Both the position numbers and the translations under genes were made by a program. The notes below the pieces were generated by a model. The model was not told the origin of the DNA, searched no databases, and worked only from the letters and a program-made list of their open reading frames with translations. From assembly GCF_002259415.1 (NCBI RefSeq), contig NZ_NPFY01000038.1:1-60330 (forward strand): a DNA stretch of 60,330 nt, written 5' to 3'. This document shows positions 25,991 through 33,999 of this stretch, in pieces (the first letter of the stretch is position 1; each line of letters opens with the position of its first letter). Source of the stretch: Rhodococcus sp. 14-2470-1b. GTDB taxonomy: Bacteria > Actinomycetota > Actinomycetes > Mycobacteriales > Mycobacteriaceae.

Positions 25991-26635
25991 GTGCGGCGTA
26001 TGACAGATGATGACGTGTGGTCCGGAAAGCACGCCCGAGCGCACGATGCCCCGGTCCGCTCACTCAATGCGTCGGTGTTGCGATGGAGGATCGACACTGC
26101 ACGGTCCATTCCACTGTTCGATCCCGACGACGGCGGCGACGCGGCTCGCTGTCTGGTGCTGTTGGAGTCTCCGGGGCCGAAAACGATACGTCCGGGCGGG
26201 ACCAACATGTGTTCGTTCGACAATCCAGATCGAACGAACCCCGTGCTGAAATCGGTGTTCGCCGACGCGGGTATCGACCGGGTGCAGTGCGTCAAGTGGA
26301 ATATTGTGCCGTGGGCAGTGCTCGATGACGCCGGTCATCCGGTATCGCCGACGGCATCCGTTCTCGGTGAGGCGGGCCCATATGTCGGCGAGCTTATGGC
26401 CTTGCTGCCGAAACTGGAGGTGGTTTTCGTTCTTGGTGCGAAGGCTCTCGATGGCTACATGCGCGTCATCACTGCATCTGCTCCCACCCGCCTCCTCCCG
26501 GTGATAGCGGCACCGCACCCCTCGGCTCGCAACGCACACGCACCGGCGGCTGCTCGCCAGCGGTTGATCAACGCAGCACTGTCGGTCGCAACGCACCTGG
26601 AGAAGGCACCTGAACCCCGCACTGTGCTGAGGTAG
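25991..26635 (+). CDS. Uracil-DNA-glycosylase superfamily protein
   Basis: 214 aa with the UDG-superfamily fold motifs: an N-terminal LVLLESPGPK loop near 51-60 (in place of GExPG), a hydrophobic strand VVFVLGAKALDGYM near 136-149, and a C-terminal IAAPHPSARN (motif II-like HPS) near 168-177. These are the positions that hold uracil and intercalate DNA in families 4 and 5, but no iron-sulphur cysteine set is present. A role in base-excision repair is inferred; a nucleotide-hydrolase role is possible. It starts at GTG 25991 or ATG 26000. Confidence 0.7.
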   Translation: MRRMTDDDVWSGKHARAHDAPVRSLNASVLRWRIDTARSIPLFDPDDGGDAARCLVLLESPGPKTIRPGGTNMCSFDNPDRTNPVLKSVFADAGIDRVQCVKWNIVPWAVLDDAGHPVSPTASVLGEAGPYVGELMALLPKLEVVFVLGAKALDGYMRVITASAPTRLLPVIAAPHPSARNAHAPAAARQRLINAALSVATHLEKAPEPRTVLR

Positions 26636-26666
26636 GGCGGATCGTGCTGCTGCTGCCTCCGACCGG

Positions 26667-27014
26667 TCAGTCCTGGTGGGGCTGGCGTTCGCCGGTGTCG
26701 GTGTCGATGTCGATCACCTCGTCCGGGCTGTCGGGGTGGTACTGGATGATGTGTGGTTCGGCGGCACCCCGGCGTGCACCGTCTCGATATGAGAACCAAC
26801 ATCCCGCGAACAGCACCACTGTCACGATCGCTGCGACGACGGTCCAGCCCTCGAACCCGCCGGCGAGGGCCGTGAGAAAGGCCCCCGCAGCAGCTGTTCC
26901 CGCCATCAGCAACAGCCAGGTCAGATAATTTTCGGTGACTCGTGCCCAGACGCGTCCGCGGCTGCCCCGTCTCGGGGTATCGGAAGTCGGTGTGTCTGCA
27001 TTCGGTGTGTTCAT
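26667..27014 (-). CDS. Small two-helix membrane protein
   Basis: 115 aa, not assigned to a named family. A hydrophilic N-terminus (residues 1-27) precedes two helices (near 32-52, LTWLLLMAGTAAAGAFLTAL, and 58-76, VVAAIVTVVLFAGCWFSY). An acidic tail follows (PDSPDEVIDIDTDTGE). It lies downstream of, and in the same direction as, the TDT transporter, with a 95-bp gap, so it may be its accessory. Confidence 0.65.
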   Translation of the reverse strand: MNTPNADTPTSDTPRRGSRGRVWARVTENYLTWLLLMAGTAAAGAFLTALAGGFEGWTVVAAIVTVVLFAGCWFSYRDGARRGAAEPHIIQYHPDSPDEVIDIDTDTGERQPHQD

Positions 27015-27109
27015 CGTGATCGTGAGTCCTTTCCGGGGTCAGTGGTCGATTGGATCAACGCTGTTCGTTCGGTATCAGCGTTCCGAGTGGGTACTACCCG
27101 GCGGTCGGT

Positions 27110-28282
27110 TCAGCTGGGTTGAAAAAGTTTTCCTTGCACGCTGCCGCGGAGAGTGTGGGCGGCGACTGTGCCCCAGGCTGCGAGCAAGGCCGCATACAGT
27201 CCGATTGCAAGGGCCTCGACCGCGGCCGACCCCAGAGCGCCGCCGAGGGCAGTGGCACCGGTGACGCAGGTGCCGATGGGGAAGGTGAACGACCACCAGG
27301 TCAGTGAGAATGTCAGTCCCTTCTGGGCGGCATGGATGGTGAGGGCGGTTGCGAGGGTGAACATCAAGACGCCGAAGCCGCCCATCGTCAGTCCGTACAG
27401 AATGCCGAACACGTGCAGGCCGGTTGCGACGGAGGCGGTCTCGCCGGTGAACACCAAGGGTGCATCGTTGCCGAGCAGGTTCGCGGCGGTGATCGATTGA
27501 CCGATCATGCCGAGGGTGATCCACACCGTCGGTGCTGCCTGGACCGGCGGGATTCCGCCGTGGACGAGCCGTCCGTAGATGAGCGTCATGGTCAGCATTC
27601 CGATGATCAGTGACAGCCCGAACATCGCGTAGCAACCGGACAGCATGGCCAGGCGCCATTGCCCATCCGCGATATGAGGGAGCAGCAGCGCACCGGTGGA
27701 GGCGGACACCATCGGCGGTACGACGGGCATCAACCACGCCGGGAGTGCGACGGCGGTCTGGTGATCGTGGGCGGTGATCATCAGGTAGGGCACGAGAATG
27801 CTGGTGATCAGCCCGAGGGCTGTGCCAGCGGTCCACAGGACGGCAAAAATCACGGTTGCGGGCGCCGCTCCGATGACGTCTTTGCCCAGCAGCATCGTCC
27901 CGGCACCGACGGTCAGCAGCGCCATGGGGGGTGCGCCGTAGAACTGCACCATCACCGGATGCGCGGCGTGCTCACGCGCATACTGCCGGTGTCGGATCCA
28001 GTGCACTGCGAAGGCACCGGAGAGTGTGATCAAGGCGACCGACGCTGCGATCCACACGATCGTTGCGAACACGTGCAGTCCGGGGATGTGGGCGGGCAGG
28101 GTGGCGGCGGCGTTGGCGACGATACCGGTGCCCATGACCGAGGCGAACCAGTTGGGGGTGATGTGTTCGAAGATCTGGCTCGGGTGGTCGAGGTCGGAGA
28201 GCACCGGCCACTTGCGCGGCCGCTCGGTATCGTCGCCGCGCCGAGACGTGATGGAGGAGCGGTGCAGAGCTGTCGTGGTCAT
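27110..28282 (-). CDS. TDT-family (TehA/SLAC1-like) anion transporter
   Basis: Integral membrane protein of the tellurite-resistance/dicarboxylate transporter family, whose members export anions such as sulfite, or tellurite-linked ions. 390 aa with about ten helices. The opening segment PNWFASVMGTGIVANAAATL (residues 44-63) is the family's first-helix signature. The LysR gene 69 bp upstream in the same direction probably controls it. The substrate cannot be fixed from sequence. Confidence 0.85.
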   Translation of the reverse strand: MTTTALHRSSITSRRGDDTERPRKWPVLSDLDHPSQIFEHITPNWFASVMGTGIVANAAATLPAHIPGLHVFATIVWIAASVALITLSGAFAVHWIRHRQYAREHAAHPVMVQFYGAPPMALLTVGAGTMLLGKDVIGAAPATVIFAVLWTAGTALGLITSILVPYLMITAHDHQTAVALPAWLMPVVPPMVSASTGALLLPHIADGQWRLAMLSGCYAMFGLSLIIGMLTMTLIYGRLVHGGIPPVQAAPTVWITLGMIGQSITAANLLGNDAPLVFTGETASVATGLHVFGILYGLTMGGFGVLMFTLATALTIHAAQKGLTFSLTWWSFTFPIGTCVTGATALGGALGSAAVEALAIGLYAALLAAWGTVAAHTLRGSVQGKLFQPS

Positions 28283-28351
28283 GACTTCCAGCGTCCTCGC
28301 ACACAGTCGTCACCGGTAGACACCGATTACCTGGCCGGTCCCAACCTCAGG

Positions 28352-29257
28352 TTATGACTGCGGGGATTTGAGGGCGACGACGAGCAGGTCGCTCGACGGT
28401 CCTCGCAGTTCACGGCCCGCGGGCCACACGGCACGCAGGAACCGGCGCAGGTCGAGCCCCTCTGTGTGAACGCGGGCCAGCGTTCCGGCGGCGATCTCGG
28501 CGGATACCGCGAGGGAGCTGAGTACGGCCGGTGCGAGGCCGCCGATGACGGCAGCTTTGATGGCAGTGGTGGAGGACACCTCGAGCAGTGGCGCGGCGAG
28601 TGGGCCCGCAGTCCGGAGCGCACGTTCGAGCGCGAGACGTGTGCCGGACCCGGGTTCGCGGGTGACCAGCGGTGTCGCGGCCAGTTCGCTCGCCGTGATC
28701 GTTCGTCGAGCCCATTGATGATCGGGGGCGACGACGACGACGAGTTCGTCGCGGGCAACGTCCTTCGAGTGGAGTCCGCTGGGCAGATCGGGGCTTTCGA
28801 CGAATCCGATGTCGGCGCGGCCGTCGAGCACCGATGCGGCTACGTCGACAGAGTTTCCGGAGGTGAGAGTCGGTGTGATGGAAGTGTCGTGGGAGCGCAG
28901 TGTGATGAGCCATCGCGGTATGAGGTATTCGGCGATGGTGAGGCTTGCGGCGATACGAATGTGGCTGTGGCGGTCGGTGCGCAGCATTGCGATGCTCGTG
29001 GCGAGCTCGGCGGCTTCGGCGATGACGCGCTCGGCCCAGCCGGCGACCAGTTCGCCGGTTGCGGTGAGGGTGGCACCTCGCTGCCCGCGATGCAGGAGTG
29101 CTACCCCGATGCGGCTTTCGAGTGCTTTCAGGCGTGCGCTCGCCGCTGGCTGCGACATGTCATGCGCCTCCCCTGCGCGTCCGATGCTTCCCAGCTCGGC
29201 GACGGACAGCAATAATTCGTAGCTGATCAGGTCGGTCACATGGGTCGGCAGGGGCAC
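28352..29257 (-). CDS. LysR-family transcriptional regulator
   Basis: 301 aa. The N-terminal winged helix contains YELLLSVAELGSIGRAGEAH and the recognition helix MSQPAASARLKALESRIGV (residues 33-51). The periplasmic-binding-like effector domain follows from about 90 (IRIAASLTIAEYLIPRWL). It precedes the TDT transporter and is probably its regulator; unlike most LysR genes it is in tandem rather than divergent. Confidence 0.9.
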   Translation of the reverse strand: MPLPTHVTDLISYELLLSVAELGSIGRAGEAHDMSQPAASARLKALESRIGVALLHRGQRGATLTATGELVAGWAERVIAEAAELATSIAMLRTDRHSHIRIAASLTIAEYLIPRWLITLRSHDTSITPTLTSGNSVDVAASVLDGRADIGFVESPDLPSGLHSKDVARDELVVVVAPDHQWARRTITASELAATPLVTREPGSGTRLALERALRTAGPLAAPLLEVSSTTAIKAAVIGGLAPAVLSSLAVSAEIAAGTLARVHTEGLDLRRFLRAVWPAGRELRGPSSDLLVVALKSPQS

Positions 29258-29427
29258 GGTGCCAGCGTAGAGACTGCAGTCGTAGCGGGCGCGGAGCCCA
29301 CAGGCGCGTTTGCCGGAAAAGTCCCCATTCGATGCTCAATGCTCGCGGGAAGTGGAACGGGGTCGCGGCACTGGATCCCGTGGTTCGTTCACCCTCACTG
29401 ACGCCACCTGCTTTTATCCAGTTCTCG

Positions 29428-30462
29428 TCACCCAGGATTGCCTTGGTTCGTGCGAGTTGTTTCGAACTTCACCGGTGCTCTCGCAGCGTGAGCTGGGACA
29501 AGGCAGGGGATGAGTCGGACGTAGGCGACCATTCCGATCAGCTCCACCAGTGTCTGCGTCACCACGACCACGGCAGCAAGAGACAGTGCTGGTGGCAGCG
29601 CGAGCGCCAGCGGCAGAACGACCAACGAATTTCGGGTGGCACCGGAGAAGATCAAGGCCCGAGCGTCCGGGACGTCCAGGCGGGTCACTCTGGCCGTCGC
29701 CCATCCGACAACCGCCATGATGACCAGGAACGCGACGAAGATCGGCACCGCGGCAAACAGCTGGGAGCCTTCGGAGCGGACTGCGTCGATCTGCGACGCC
29801 ACGACGACGGCAAGAGTGGCCATCATGACCGGCACCATCGCCGCGGCCATCACATCCATGATCTGGGTGCCGATACGCCGACGACGCGCAAGTGCTTGCG
29901 TCAGGGCCGCCAACACCAGAGGAACAACGATCAACAGCACGAACGCTTCGACGAACGGTGCAATGTCGATGATCTCCACCAGCTCGGACCCGACGAACAA
30001 CCACAGGTAGAGCGGCAGGAACGCGATCTGCAACAACATCAACAGCGGCGCGCTCGCGAGGAGCCGTTCCGACGCTGCACCGGCCAACCCACTGAAGACG
30101 ATGACGTAGTCGATGCAGGGAGCCAACAACACCAACAGCACACCGACGAGTACCGCCTGATCAGCAGCAACGAACCGGGTCAGAGCGAATACGACGATTG
30201 GAACGAGCACGAAATTCAGTACTACGACGCTGAGCAAGAATGTGCCGTCGCGCAGCGATGCGCCGATGGCGGAGAACGGAACCGCGAGGAACGTAGCGTA
30301 GAGCAACACGATCAGTACCGGATTGATAGCAATCTCGAACGCATGCGCCGACGACGGCGCACCCAAACCGACACCGCCACCGATGAGCAGGGCCAGCAGG
30401 TAGAGCGGGATCTGGAACTTCTCCAGCCACGCCACCACCGAGGTGGTGCTCGATATGTTCAT
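29428..30462 (-). CDS. Arsenite-type permease of the bile acid:Na+ symporter superfamily
   Basis: Ten-helix exporter resembling Acr3 and related arsenic resistance proteins. The start at 30462 is coupled to the merR stop (ATGA), giving 344 aa. The helix-4 cysteine found in Acr3 proteins is present in APCIDYVIVFSGLAGA (near residue 108), and the helix-breaking FSGATRNSLVVLPLALALP region appears near 280-300. Arsenite or antimonite efflux is the likely role; no arsenate reductase or ArsR is nearby, and a MerR-type regulator is unusual for this transporter. Confidence 0.82.
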   Translation of the reverse strand: MNISSTTSVVAWLEKFQIPLYLLALLIGGGVGLGAPSSAHAFEIAINPVLIVLLYATFLAVPFSAIGASLRDGTFLLSVVVLNFVLVPIVVFALTRFVAADQAVLVGVLLVLLAPCIDYVIVFSGLAGAASERLLASAPLLMLLQIAFLPLYLWLFVGSELVEIIDIAPFVEAFVLLIVVPLVLAALTQALARRRRIGTQIMDVMAAAMVPVMMATLAVVVASQIDAVRSEGSQLFAAVPIFVAFLVIMAVVGWATARVTRLDVPDARALIFSGATRNSLVVLPLALALPPALSLAAVVVVTQTLVELIGMVAYVRLIPCLVPAHAARAPVKFETTRTNQGNPG

Positions 30463-30890
30463 GCGGTGCCCACCGCGGTGTTCGCTGAGATCAGCCAGGT
30501 GCAGTCCGGATTGCATGGCGTCGGCGCGTCGGGTGTGTCCCCGAGCCGGGCCAGCGCGTCGGTCAAACTCTCACGCAGAGCGGTCAATTGAGCGATCGAT
30601 TCGTTGGCGTGCGCGATGTGGGACTCGATGGCGGGGCCGAGTTCGGCTTTGACTGCTGCGCAGGAGTCTTTCTCCCAGACACGAAGGAGAAGTTTGATCT
30701 CCGGCAGCGACAGGTTCAGGCTCTTGGCGGCGGTGATGAACGCCAAGCGTTGCCGAGCGCGGTCGTCGTAAACGCGGTAACCGTTCGCCGAACGGTCCGC
30801 CGGGAGCAGGCCCTCGCTTTCGTAGAACCGTAGCGTGGTCGCCGGGACGCCGGTCGCCGATGACAGCTGTGAAATGCGCAGAGCGGACAT
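30459..30890 (-). CDS. MerR-family transcriptional regulator
   Basis: 143 aa from the ATG at 30890. The N-terminal winged helix reads ISQLSSATGVPATTLRFYES and the second part has the NGYRVYDDRARQRLAFI signature. A dimerisation helix follows, with a cysteine at KDSCAAVK near 83, and a C-terminal cysteine pair CNPDC near 131-135. These three cysteines could form a thiol site for arsenite or a soft metal. It overlaps the permease gene by ATGA, and a long palindrome sits upstream. Confidence 0.9.
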   Translation of the reverse strand: MSALRISQLSSATGVPATTLRFYESEGLLPADRSANGYRVYDDRARQRLAFITAAKSLNLSLPEIKLLLRVWEKDSCAAVKAELGPAIESHIAHANESIAQLTALRESLTDALARLGDTPDAPTPCNPDCTWLISANTAVGTA

Positions 30891-30917
30891 GCGCACGAGG
30901 ATAAACCTTCGAGTCGG

Positions 30918-30945
30918 GTGGAAGGTCAAATCCTTGACCTTCCAC
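30918..30945. promoter_or_regulatory. MerR operator-promoter
   Basis: GTGGAAGGTCAA (30918-30929) and TTGACCTTCCAC (30934-30945) are perfect inverted repeats around ATCC. Read on the minus strand, the TTGACC inside one arm can serve as -35, followed about 18-19 bp later by TTTATCC as -10, the long spacing expected of MerR-activated promoters. Confidence 0.75.
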
Positions 30946-30971
30946 GCAGGTGCTGGGGCTAACGTCGGGCC

Positions 30972-31214
30972 ATGTTCCCAGCGAGACCGCGCCCGGACGT
31001 CCGGGCGCTCATCCGTCTAGACCTGACGCCTCTCAGCGAGATGAAGGCCCCGTCGGCGTGCACGCTCTCAACGGCTGACCAACCTGAGGGTATCGAGTTG
31101 TGGGCAACGATCCTCACCTGCGCTACCAGCCGCGGACGGTCGACGGCGGACTTGTATTCACCTTCCCGTCACGTAGTGCTCGGAGTCGGAGTGGGTCCGC
31201 GATCAGTCGGGTGA
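30972..31214 (+). CDS. Small hypothetical protein divergent from merR
   Basis: 80 codons starting 27 bp beyond the MerR palindrome on the opposite strand. It contains SACTLSTADQPE, which resembles a motif I know from small actinobacterial proteins of unknown function (ACTLPTAERPLR type), after which the match is lost. It may be a truncated member of that group. Low confidence; it also overlaps the PAP2 gene end. Confidence 0.3.
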   Translation: MFPARPRPDVRALIRLDLTPLSEMKAPSACTLSTADQPEGIELWATILTCATSRGRSTADLYSPSRHVVLGVGVGPRSVG

Positions 31215-31883
31215 GGCTGCCTGAGGGGTCGGTCCGAGCCGGACATTGACCCAGTGTCGGACCGGAGGGATCGACCACATGGTCCACAGTGCGAGGAGCG
31301 CAGTGCTGGCGGCAAGAATGCTCGCGGCGACGTCGAGCGGGAAATGTACGCCGAGGTACAGCCGGGAGGCAGCGACGGCGAGCGCGAACAGCACTGATGT
31401 CGTGCGGGCCAACCGCCGGACAATTACGTGCGCCCGAGCGGTGAGCAGGACCACAAGCCCGATCATGGCCGCAGCCACCGCTGTATGTCCAGACGGGAAC
31501 GACCACACGGTGTCGGGAGGAATCAGCCAGAACCGTTGCGGGGGACGGGGTTCGCGGATGCTGTATTTCGCGATTGTCGACACGACGAGGGTAGATGCCA
31601 TCACTGCCAGGGCCCATGCCGCGTCGACCCGTCGGCCTCTCCACGTGAGCCATGCGGCGATACCGATCGCCACCACGATTCCGACGACCGGTTGTGCGCA
31701 GTCCGTGACAAATTCGGCGAGGGCAGTGGCCCAGCCGGCGCGATGAAGGGCGATACGGTCGTGGAACCGCAGACCCGCCTCTGTCACAGCAGTGGTGGAG
31801 GCGAGAGTGCCGGCGGCGAGCAGTGCGGCAAATGCGAGCAGAGCGGCGGCAAACGGCCGAATCCACGGACGAGCAGGAAACAT
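31203..31883 (-). CDS. PAP2-family phosphatase
   Basis: Membrane lipid phosphatase of the PAP2 superfamily, probably acting on undecaprenyl-pyrophosphate or phosphatidic-acid-type substrates outside the membrane. The three active-site motifs are present: KYSIREPRPP, PSGHTAVA and SRLYLGVHFPLDV. About six helices; 226 aa from the ATG at 31883, preceded by AAGGAAAG. It follows the remains of an MFS gene. A role in envelope or metal stress cannot be deduced. Confidence 0.88.
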   Translation of the reverse strand: MFPARPWIRPFAAALLAFAALLAAGTLASTTAVTEAGLRFHDRIALHRAGWATALAEFVTDCAQPVVGIVVAIGIAAWLTWRGRRVDAAWALAVMASTLVVSTIAKYSIREPRPPQRFWLIPPDTVWSFPSGHTAVAAAMIGLVVLLTARAHVIVRRLARTTSVLFALAVAASRLYLGVHFPLDVAASILAASTALLALWTMWSIPPVRHWVNVRLGPTPQAASPD

Positions 31884-31898
31884 AGGTGACTTTCCTTG

Positions 31899-32452
31899 GT
31901 TGGGTTGCGTGGGATGGACGGTGGGGTGCCAGGTGCGGCGACGACCGGTGGCGAGTAGGGCGGCCACTGCGATGACCTGGATTGCGGGAACGACGGTGAG
32001 CGACGCGGGAATCGAATGTCGTAGAGCAGATCGGTTTTCGGCTGGGGAACGGATGGCTTTGCCGCTCCGTTCGTCGATCACGAGAACGCAGACGCGCCAG
32101 TGCGCCGGCGATCCAGAGGAAGTGCACGGCGATGACGGGGTGGGCGTAACCGGAAACGTCGACGCCCAGAAGCGGCGGCTTGGTGTATGCCACCGGGCCG
32201 GAGACCGAGCGCACCATCAGCGCTGCGACCTCGTCGGATGCGGTGACCACACCCCGACGACGAAGGCGGTAGCCCCCCGCGAGGCGAGGGGGCCGGTGAT
32301 CGAGCGGGCACCTTCGTAGACGAAGTCCGCGAGCATGCTGACCGTCCCGAACGCGACAACGAACCGACACGCCCCCCATCGATGGTCGTGGCGGTTCGGT
32401 GGATTTCTTTCTGGAAGCGCGCGGCGGGAACCCGGTGCGGCGGATGGGTCAC
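31899..32452 (-). pseudogene. Ruined MFS transporter
   Basis: Three fragments of one major-facilitator gene lie in successive frames: FVVAFGTVSMLADFVYEGAR (around 32310-32370), then VAALMVRSVSGPVAY and FLWIAGALARL (around 32100-32240), then RSGKAIRSPAENR (around 32035-32070). The first fragment is the family's opening helix and the last is the helix 6-7 loop. At least two frameshifts and the loss of the second half make it non-functional. A residual helix (IQVIAVAALLATGRRR, 31930-31980) follows. Confidence 0.75.
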
Positions 32453-33009
32453 CGGCGTGTTTGGGCTGCGTCACTATGCTGCCTATCGGTAGCGGGGACG
32501 AGGAGGACCGGGCGGTGGGCGTGGCGGGCGAGTGTCGCGGACACCGATTCGCCGACGGCCCTCTCCACCAGTGACATCATCCCGCCGCGGGTGGTACCGA
32601 TGATGATCATCAGGGCGTCGTTGGCGTCGGCGATCGTGGTCAACAGTCGAGCCGGGTTGCCCCGCCTCGAGTAGAACGCCCAGTTCCCGGGGATGGCGGC
32701 CAGCATCGCGCATGCCTCGCGGCGCTCTTGTTCGACAGCGTCGGCGATGCGTTGTTCCCAGTCGTCGCTGTCCGGGTCGATCGGCAGGTCATCGGTGTCG
32801 ACGATGTGCGCTACATGCAGGAACGCGTTCAGTCGACCGGCAAGGTCCATCGCGTAGGTCAAGGCAGCGTGGCTTGCTGGGTGCCGGTCGAACCCCACGA
32901 CCAGGTGGCACACCGGTTCTACCGAGGCGGCGGGGCCGTCCACCTGTAGCGGAGCGCGCCAGTCCCCTAGGTCGTCGCAGGAGGCGTGGCTGGGATCGTC
33001 CTCGGTCAT
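32449..33009 (-). CDS. Universal stress protein (UspA family)
   Basis: 186 aa from the ATG at 33009, 5-6 bp after AGGAGA. It has the UspA fold: LVVGFDRHPASHAALTYAMDLA at the N-terminus and the ATP-binding GTTRGGMMSLVERAVGESVSATLARHA, corresponding to G-2x-G-9x-G(S/T). It is the third gene of the fluoride-riboswitch operon, 27 bp after the second crcB. Its leader contains a 16-bp tandem duplication that repeats the ribosome-binding site. Confidence 0.88.
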   Translation of the reverse strand: MTEDDPSHASCDDLGDWRAPLQVDGPAASVEPVCHLVVGFDRHPASHAALTYAMDLAGRLNAFLHVAHIVDTDDLPIDPDSDDWEQRIADAVEQERREACAMLAAIPGNWAFYSRRGNPARLLTTIADANDALMIIIGTTRGGMMSLVERAVGESVSATLARHAHRPVLLVPATDRQHSDAAQTRR

Positions 33010-33039
33010 TGTTTTCTCCTCATATTGTTTTCTCCTCAT
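33008..33039. repeat. 16-bp tandem duplication carrying the uspA ribosome-binding site
   Basis: ATTGTTTTCTCCTCAT occurs twice with no gap (33008-33023, 33024-33039). On the minus strand each unit reads ATGAGGAGAAAACAAT, so the AGGAGA site and a potential ATG are doubled. The distal copy overlaps the crcB stop codon. Confidence 0.9.
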
Positions 33040-33401
33040 ACGGAAGCCAGGACGAGACCGGCACCGCCGGCGACGACAGTCACCAGCAGGGTGCCGACCG
33101 CGTTCAACACGCCAGCGATGTACTTCTGACGTTGGATCAGCCGCACCGTCTCGAAACTGGCGGTGCTGAAGGTGGTGTACCCGCCGCAGAAACCGATGCC
33201 CACGATCAGCTGAAGTTCCTGGGGTAGTCCGTGGAAAAGGATCAGTCCGGTGACGAATCCGAGGAGCAGTGATCCGGTCACGTTGATGATCGCTGTCGCC
33301 CAGGGAAAATCCGACGCCCGGCGGTGCCTGATGGCCCCGTCGAGCACAAAACGGACGATCGCCCCTGCACTGCCCGCGCAGGCGATCCAGAGTGTCGTCA
33401 T
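33036..33401 (-). CDS. crcB: FluC/CrcB fluoride channel subunit (second gene)
   Basis: 121-aa, four-helix membrane protein that lets fluoride leave the cell. It contains the family motifs GAIVRFVLDG, the asparagine helix ATAIINVTGSLLLGFVTG, and GFCGGYTTFSTASFETV, which lines the fluoride pore. It starts by ATGA overlap with the other crcB gene. Paired crcB genes are taken to form heterodimers with opposite topology. Confidence 0.93.
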   Translation of the reverse strand: MTTLWIACAGSAGAIVRFVLDGAIRHRRASDFPWATAIINVTGSLLLGFVTGLILFHGLPQELQLIVGIGFCGGYTTFSTASFETVRLIQRQKYIAGVLNAVGTLLVTVVAGGAGLVLASV

Positions 33402-33883
33402 TGTGTTGCCTCCGCGGGCCGTGTCCGCAGTCGCGCGGCGATCGCGATTCCGGCGGTGGTGGCGACCAGACCCACCAGTACGGTGCCGGCCGCGTAGCTG
33501 CCGGCGGCCCACCACTGATGGCTGCGCAGAAACAGATCGGTATCGACGGCCAGTGTGCTGTAGGTAGTGAACGAACCGAGCATCCCGGTGCCCACCAACA
33601 GCCGGACCCGCTGCCGCCACCCTGTGTCCGGGCCCAGGCGAGCCAATCCCTCCAGCAGCATTCCGAGCAGGAACGCCCCGACGATGTTGATAGCGAAGGT
33701 CGTCACCGGCCAGCCACTCGCGGCAGAGGAACACCACAGTCCGAGTTGGTATCGGAGCGGGGCCCCGACCAATCCACCGACACCGACGGCGGCGATCGCG
33801 GACGCTCGCGCATGCAGCGGGCTTGGGGGCGCACTGTCGGGATCGACCGGTAGGGTCGGATTCGGGTCGTGATGGCCGTTCAT
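33398..33883 (-). CDS. crcB: FluC/CrcB fluoride channel subunit (first gene)
   Basis: 161 aa, with a polar ~25-residue N-terminal extension before the four helices. Motifs: GGLVGAPLRYQLG, TFAINIVGAFLLGMLLEG and GTGMLGSFTTYSTLAVDT. It is first in the operon, directly under the fluoride riboswitch, and overlaps the second crcB by 4 bp. The two proteins together should make the dual-topology channel. Confidence 0.93.
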   Translation of the reverse strand: MNGHHDPNPTLPVDPDSAPPSPLHARASAIAAVGVGGLVGAPLRYQLGLWCSSAASGWPVTTFAINIVGAFLLGMLLEGLARLGPDTGWRQRVRLLVGTGMLGSFTTYSTLAVDTDLFLRSHQWWAAGSYAAGTVLVGLVATTAGIAIAARLRTRPAEATQ

Positions 33884-33904
33884 GGACAGACTCCTTCCAC
33901 TCAG

Positions 33905-33984
33905 GGAAAGGAGCCATCAGCCCCAGGGTTGGGGCGGTTCAGACAACCCCCTACGGGGCGGTCTCGGCGGAGATCCATCGCCGG
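33905..33984 (-). promoter_or_regulatory. Fluoride riboswitch (crcB motif)
   Basis: On the minus strand the leader reads GGCGATGG (33975-33982), then CTCCGCC, GAACCGCC and the conserved 3' part GGCTGATGGCTCCT (33909-33922), which are the invariant segments of the fluoride aptamer. The crcB SD (GAAGGAG) and ATG follow within 40 bases, so control of translation start is likely. A candidate -10 TATAGT lies at 33990-33995, with TTGGGT 16 bp upstream. Confidence 0.85.
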
Positions 33985-33999
33985 ACACCACTATAGCCT

